64,000 bases of DNA from Nocardioides bizhenqiangii (GTDB taxonomy: Bacteria; Actinomycetota; Actinomycetes; Propionibacteriales; Nocardioidaceae), in assembly GCF_034661235.1 (NCBI RefSeq), contig NZ_CP141059.1, positions 62,001 through 126,000 of the forward strand, given 5' to 3'. The notes under the pieces are model-generated. The model was not told where the DNA came from. It saw nothing but the letters and a program-made list of their open reading frames with translations, and did no database searches. The first letter of the stretch is position 1. The number at the start of each line of letters is the position of its first letter. The position numbers were made by a program, and so were the translations under genes. Shown piece after piece: positions 62,442-64,000 of the stretch.

Positions 62442-63569
62442 GTGGGGGTCGCGTCCAGCATCGACCGCACCCAGCGCCGGGTCCCGATCCTCGGGGTCCC
62501 GCTGGCGGTCATCTACAAGTACTTCGACGACCAGGGGAACTTCCTGGCCGCGGTGCTGACCTTCTATGCCTTCATCGCGATCTTCCCGCTGCTGCTGCTG
62601 GGATCGTCGATCCTCGGGTTCGTCCTCCAGGGCTATCCGGAGCTCGAGAAGCAAGCCCTGGACTCGGCGCTCGCCCAGTTCCCCATCATCGGTAGCGAGC
62701 TCGGGCGACCGGGTGGCCTGCAGGGTTCGATCAGCGCGATCGTCATCGGTGGCCTCGGCGCGCTCTACGGTGCGCTCGGCCTCGGTCTGGCGCTGCAGAA
62801 CGTCCAGGCCACGGCGTGGGCGGTGCCGCGCAACATCCGGACGCACCCGGTGCTGACCCGGGTCAACAGCGTGGTCCTGATGGCCGTCGCGGGAACGGTC
62901 ATCCTGGGCGTCGCCGTCCTGTCGGCGGTGGTGACCGAGACCGAGGTGCTCGGTTCGGTCTCGTCGGCCGGCTGGTTCCACTGGCTCGTCCGTCTGGTCA
63001 CCGTGCTGATCCTCGGCACCGTGATGACGGTCCTGCTGCGGATGGCGGCCGCCAAGGCCATCGAGCACGACATCGCCCGCGCCGCGCCGGGAGGCTTCAC
63101 CATCGCGGTCATGTGGGGGCTTCTCCAGTGGCTGGGCGCCGCTTACGTCGCCCGCGTCGTGAACACGGCCGAGAACAACGAGATGAACGCGACCTTCGCC
63201 CTGGTCCTGGGGCTGATGCTGCTGCTCTACGTGGGCGCGATCATGGGCGTGCTCGGCATCGAGGTCAACGTCGTGCTTGCCGAGAAGCTGTGGCCGCGGG
63301 CGCTGATGACGCCGTTCACCGACCAGGTCGACCTCACCGAGGCCGACCGCAAGGCCTACGCGATGTATGTCCAGAGCCAGCGGCACAAGGGATTCGAGAC
63401 GGTGTCGGTGCGCTTCGACGGCCGGGACGGCGACAGTCACGAGATCGTGCTCGACCCGCGCACCGAGGAGATCATCCAGCAGCGGATCCCCGCCGCTCCG
63501 CCGCCGCCGGAGCGCGGAGCGCCCGACCCGACGGAGCCGATCCGGCAGCCGCAGAACCCGGCGCACTAG
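62442..63569 (+). CDS. YihY/BrkB-family membrane protein
   Basis: 375 aa with six membrane segments, starting FLAAVLTFYAFIAIFPLLLL and ending ATFALVLGLMLLLYVGAIMG, plus the family's LTFYAFIAIFPLL motif. The last ~90 residues are cytoplasmic and hydrophilic, with a Pro-rich tail (AAPPPPERGAPDPTEP). Despite old ribonuclease BN annotations, the family is an inner-membrane protein of unknown transport or envelope role. Its stop (63567-63569) overlaps the stop of the convergent phosphatase gene in a CTAG. Confidence 0.9.
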   Translation: MGVASSIDRTQRRVPILGVPLAVIYKYFDDQGNFLAAVLTFYAFIAIFPLLLLGSSILGFVLQGYPELEKQALDSALAQFPIIGSELGRPGGLQGSISAIVIGGLGALYGALGLGLALQNVQATAWAVPRNIRTHPVLTRVNSVVLMAVAGTVILGVAVLSAVVTETEVLGSVSSAGWFHWLVRLVTVLILGTVMTVLLRMAAAKAIEHDIARAAPGGFTIAVMWGLLQWLGAAYVARVVNTAENNEMNATFALVLGLMLLLYVGAIMGVLGIEVNVVLAEKLWPRALMTPFTDQVDLTEADRKAYAMYVQSQRHKGFETVSVRFDGRDGDSHEIVLDPRTEEIIQQRIPAAPPPPERGAPDPTEPIRQPQNPAH

Positions 63570-64000
63570 GCCGGCTCGTCCTCCCTGAGCAGGTCGCGCA
63601 GCGCGGTGACGACGTCGTCGTCGAGGCCGAGGCCCTCGCGCAGGTACGCCGCGCGGTCGCCGTACCTCGCCTGGACGGCGTCGTAGCCGGAGCGGAGGTA
63701 CTCGATGTCTGCCACCAGCGTCGGCTCGAACACGGAGACGTGGTCGCCGCCGAGCACCGTGACGATCTCCGCCTCGACCCGGGCGCGGCTGCTGCCGGTG
63801 AGGGCGTTGGTCAGCAGGTAGTCGCTCTCGATGGTCGGGTCGTCGACGCCGGCGATGTGCAGCAGCAGGGCAGCGACCCACCCGGTGCGGTCCTTGCCGG
63901 CGGTGCAGTGGAAGAGCTGGGGTCCGCCGGTCGCGAGCTGGCGTAACAGCCCTCCGAACTCCACCCGGGCGGCCTCGCTGTCCACGAAGCTGCGGTAGAC
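63566..64000 (-). CDS. Protein-tyrosine phosphatase (PtpB-like), 5' end outside window
   Basis: At least 144 codons, open to the right window end (first visible residues VYRSF), so the N-terminus is missing. The signature FHCTAGKDRTGWVAALLL is the P-loop CxxGKDRTG of the Y_phosphatase3 / MptpB group, which acts on phosphotyrosine or phosphoinositides. The C-terminal helices (VEAEIVTVLGGDHVSVFEP, then YDAVQARYGDRAAYLREG) follow the family. Secreted versions are known, but localisation cannot be judged without the start. Confidence 0.9.
   Translation of the reverse strand, partial: VYRSFVDSEAARVEFGGLLRQLATGGPQLFHCTAGKDRTGWVAALLLHIAGVDDPTIESDYLLTNALTGSSRARVEAEIVTVLGGDHVSVFEPTLVADIEYLRSGYDAVQARYGDRAAYLREGLGLDDDVVTALRDLLREDEPA

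Overview
The window is high-G+C DNA with almost exclusively G/C-ending codons, tight ATGA/GTGA/TGATG gene overlaps, F420-type enzymes, a mycothiol-type DinB protein, a DUF222/13E12-type protein and AfsR/SARP, MocR and DivIVA-like proteins. This points to an actinobacterial chromosome, most likely Nocardioidaceae (Nocardioides-like). That placement is inferred from gene content and was not computed. I see no tRNA, rRNA, CRISPR array, prophage or insertion sequence. Two genes are cut by the window ends: an M15 peptidase lipoprotein on the left and a tyrosine phosphatase on the right.

Layout. 1-6614: cell-wall peptidase, a CaiB/AMACR-type racemase or CoA-transferase, a Baeyer-Villiger monooxygenase, a divergent HxlR regulator/NAD(P)-binding pair, and a DEAD-box helicase with a hairpin-containing leader. 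6627-10867: a divergent MerR regulator and a FadA/FadB beta-oxidation pair, closed by a 17-bp-stem terminator. 10942-13535: a DUF4349 lipoprotein and a secreted M28 aminopeptidase. 13544-24991: a MocR-type PLP regulator diverging from a nine-gene operon: beta-ureidopropionase, dihydropyrimidinase/hydantoinase, F420-type luciferase-like oxidoreductase, an NMT1/SsuA-type ABC importer (permease, ATPase, permease, binding lipoprotein), class III aminotransferase and methylmalonate-semialdehyde dehydrogenase. Read as a pathway it imports a pyrimidine- or hydantoin-like ring, opens it, releases beta-alanine or 3-aminoisobutyrate, and converts that to acetyl- or propionyl-CoA. No classical dihydropyrimidine dehydrogenase is encoded here; the F420-type enzyme occupies its place in the operon.

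24950-29581 (minus strand): an HTH regulator, an FAD sugar-lactone oxidase, a PLP deaminase/aldolase and an MFS transporter broken by one in-frame amber codon. 29854-39419: a fully overlapped catabolic operon (TetR, TIGR03084 protein, AtuA, acyl-CoA dehydrogenase, SRPBCC, carboxylase beta and alpha subunits, second acyl-CoA dehydrogenase) that resembles acyclic terpene (citronellol/geraniol) degradation. 39548-44835: a large LuxR-type STAND regulator, an aromatic-ring FAD monooxygenase, a DUF3099 membrane protein and an ArsR-SRPBCC-VOC mini-operon. 44959-50487: a giant single-chain acyl-CoA carboxylase (1842 aa). 50696-57456: sparse, mostly single genes (DHFR-like, DsrE-like, DUF3303, lipoprotein, DivIVA-like coiled coil, DUF222 protein, F420/PPOX protein) with several 300-450 bp gaps. 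57522-64000: AEC transporter, orphan LuxR HTH protein diverging from an AfsR/SARP regulator, TetR regulator, BrkB-family membrane protein and tyrosine phosphatase.

Regulation is unusually legible. Many regulator genes have a short inverted repeat at their own promoter (HxlR, MerR, TetR twice, ArsR, the HTH gene at 28685). Several genes appear to be transcribed without a leader: a NANNNT -10 box lies 6-7 bases before the ATG/GTG. Two of these promoters, for the TetR gene at 29854 and the oxidase gene at 28643, share the architecture TTGAC(T/C)-N18-CATGCT-N6-start.
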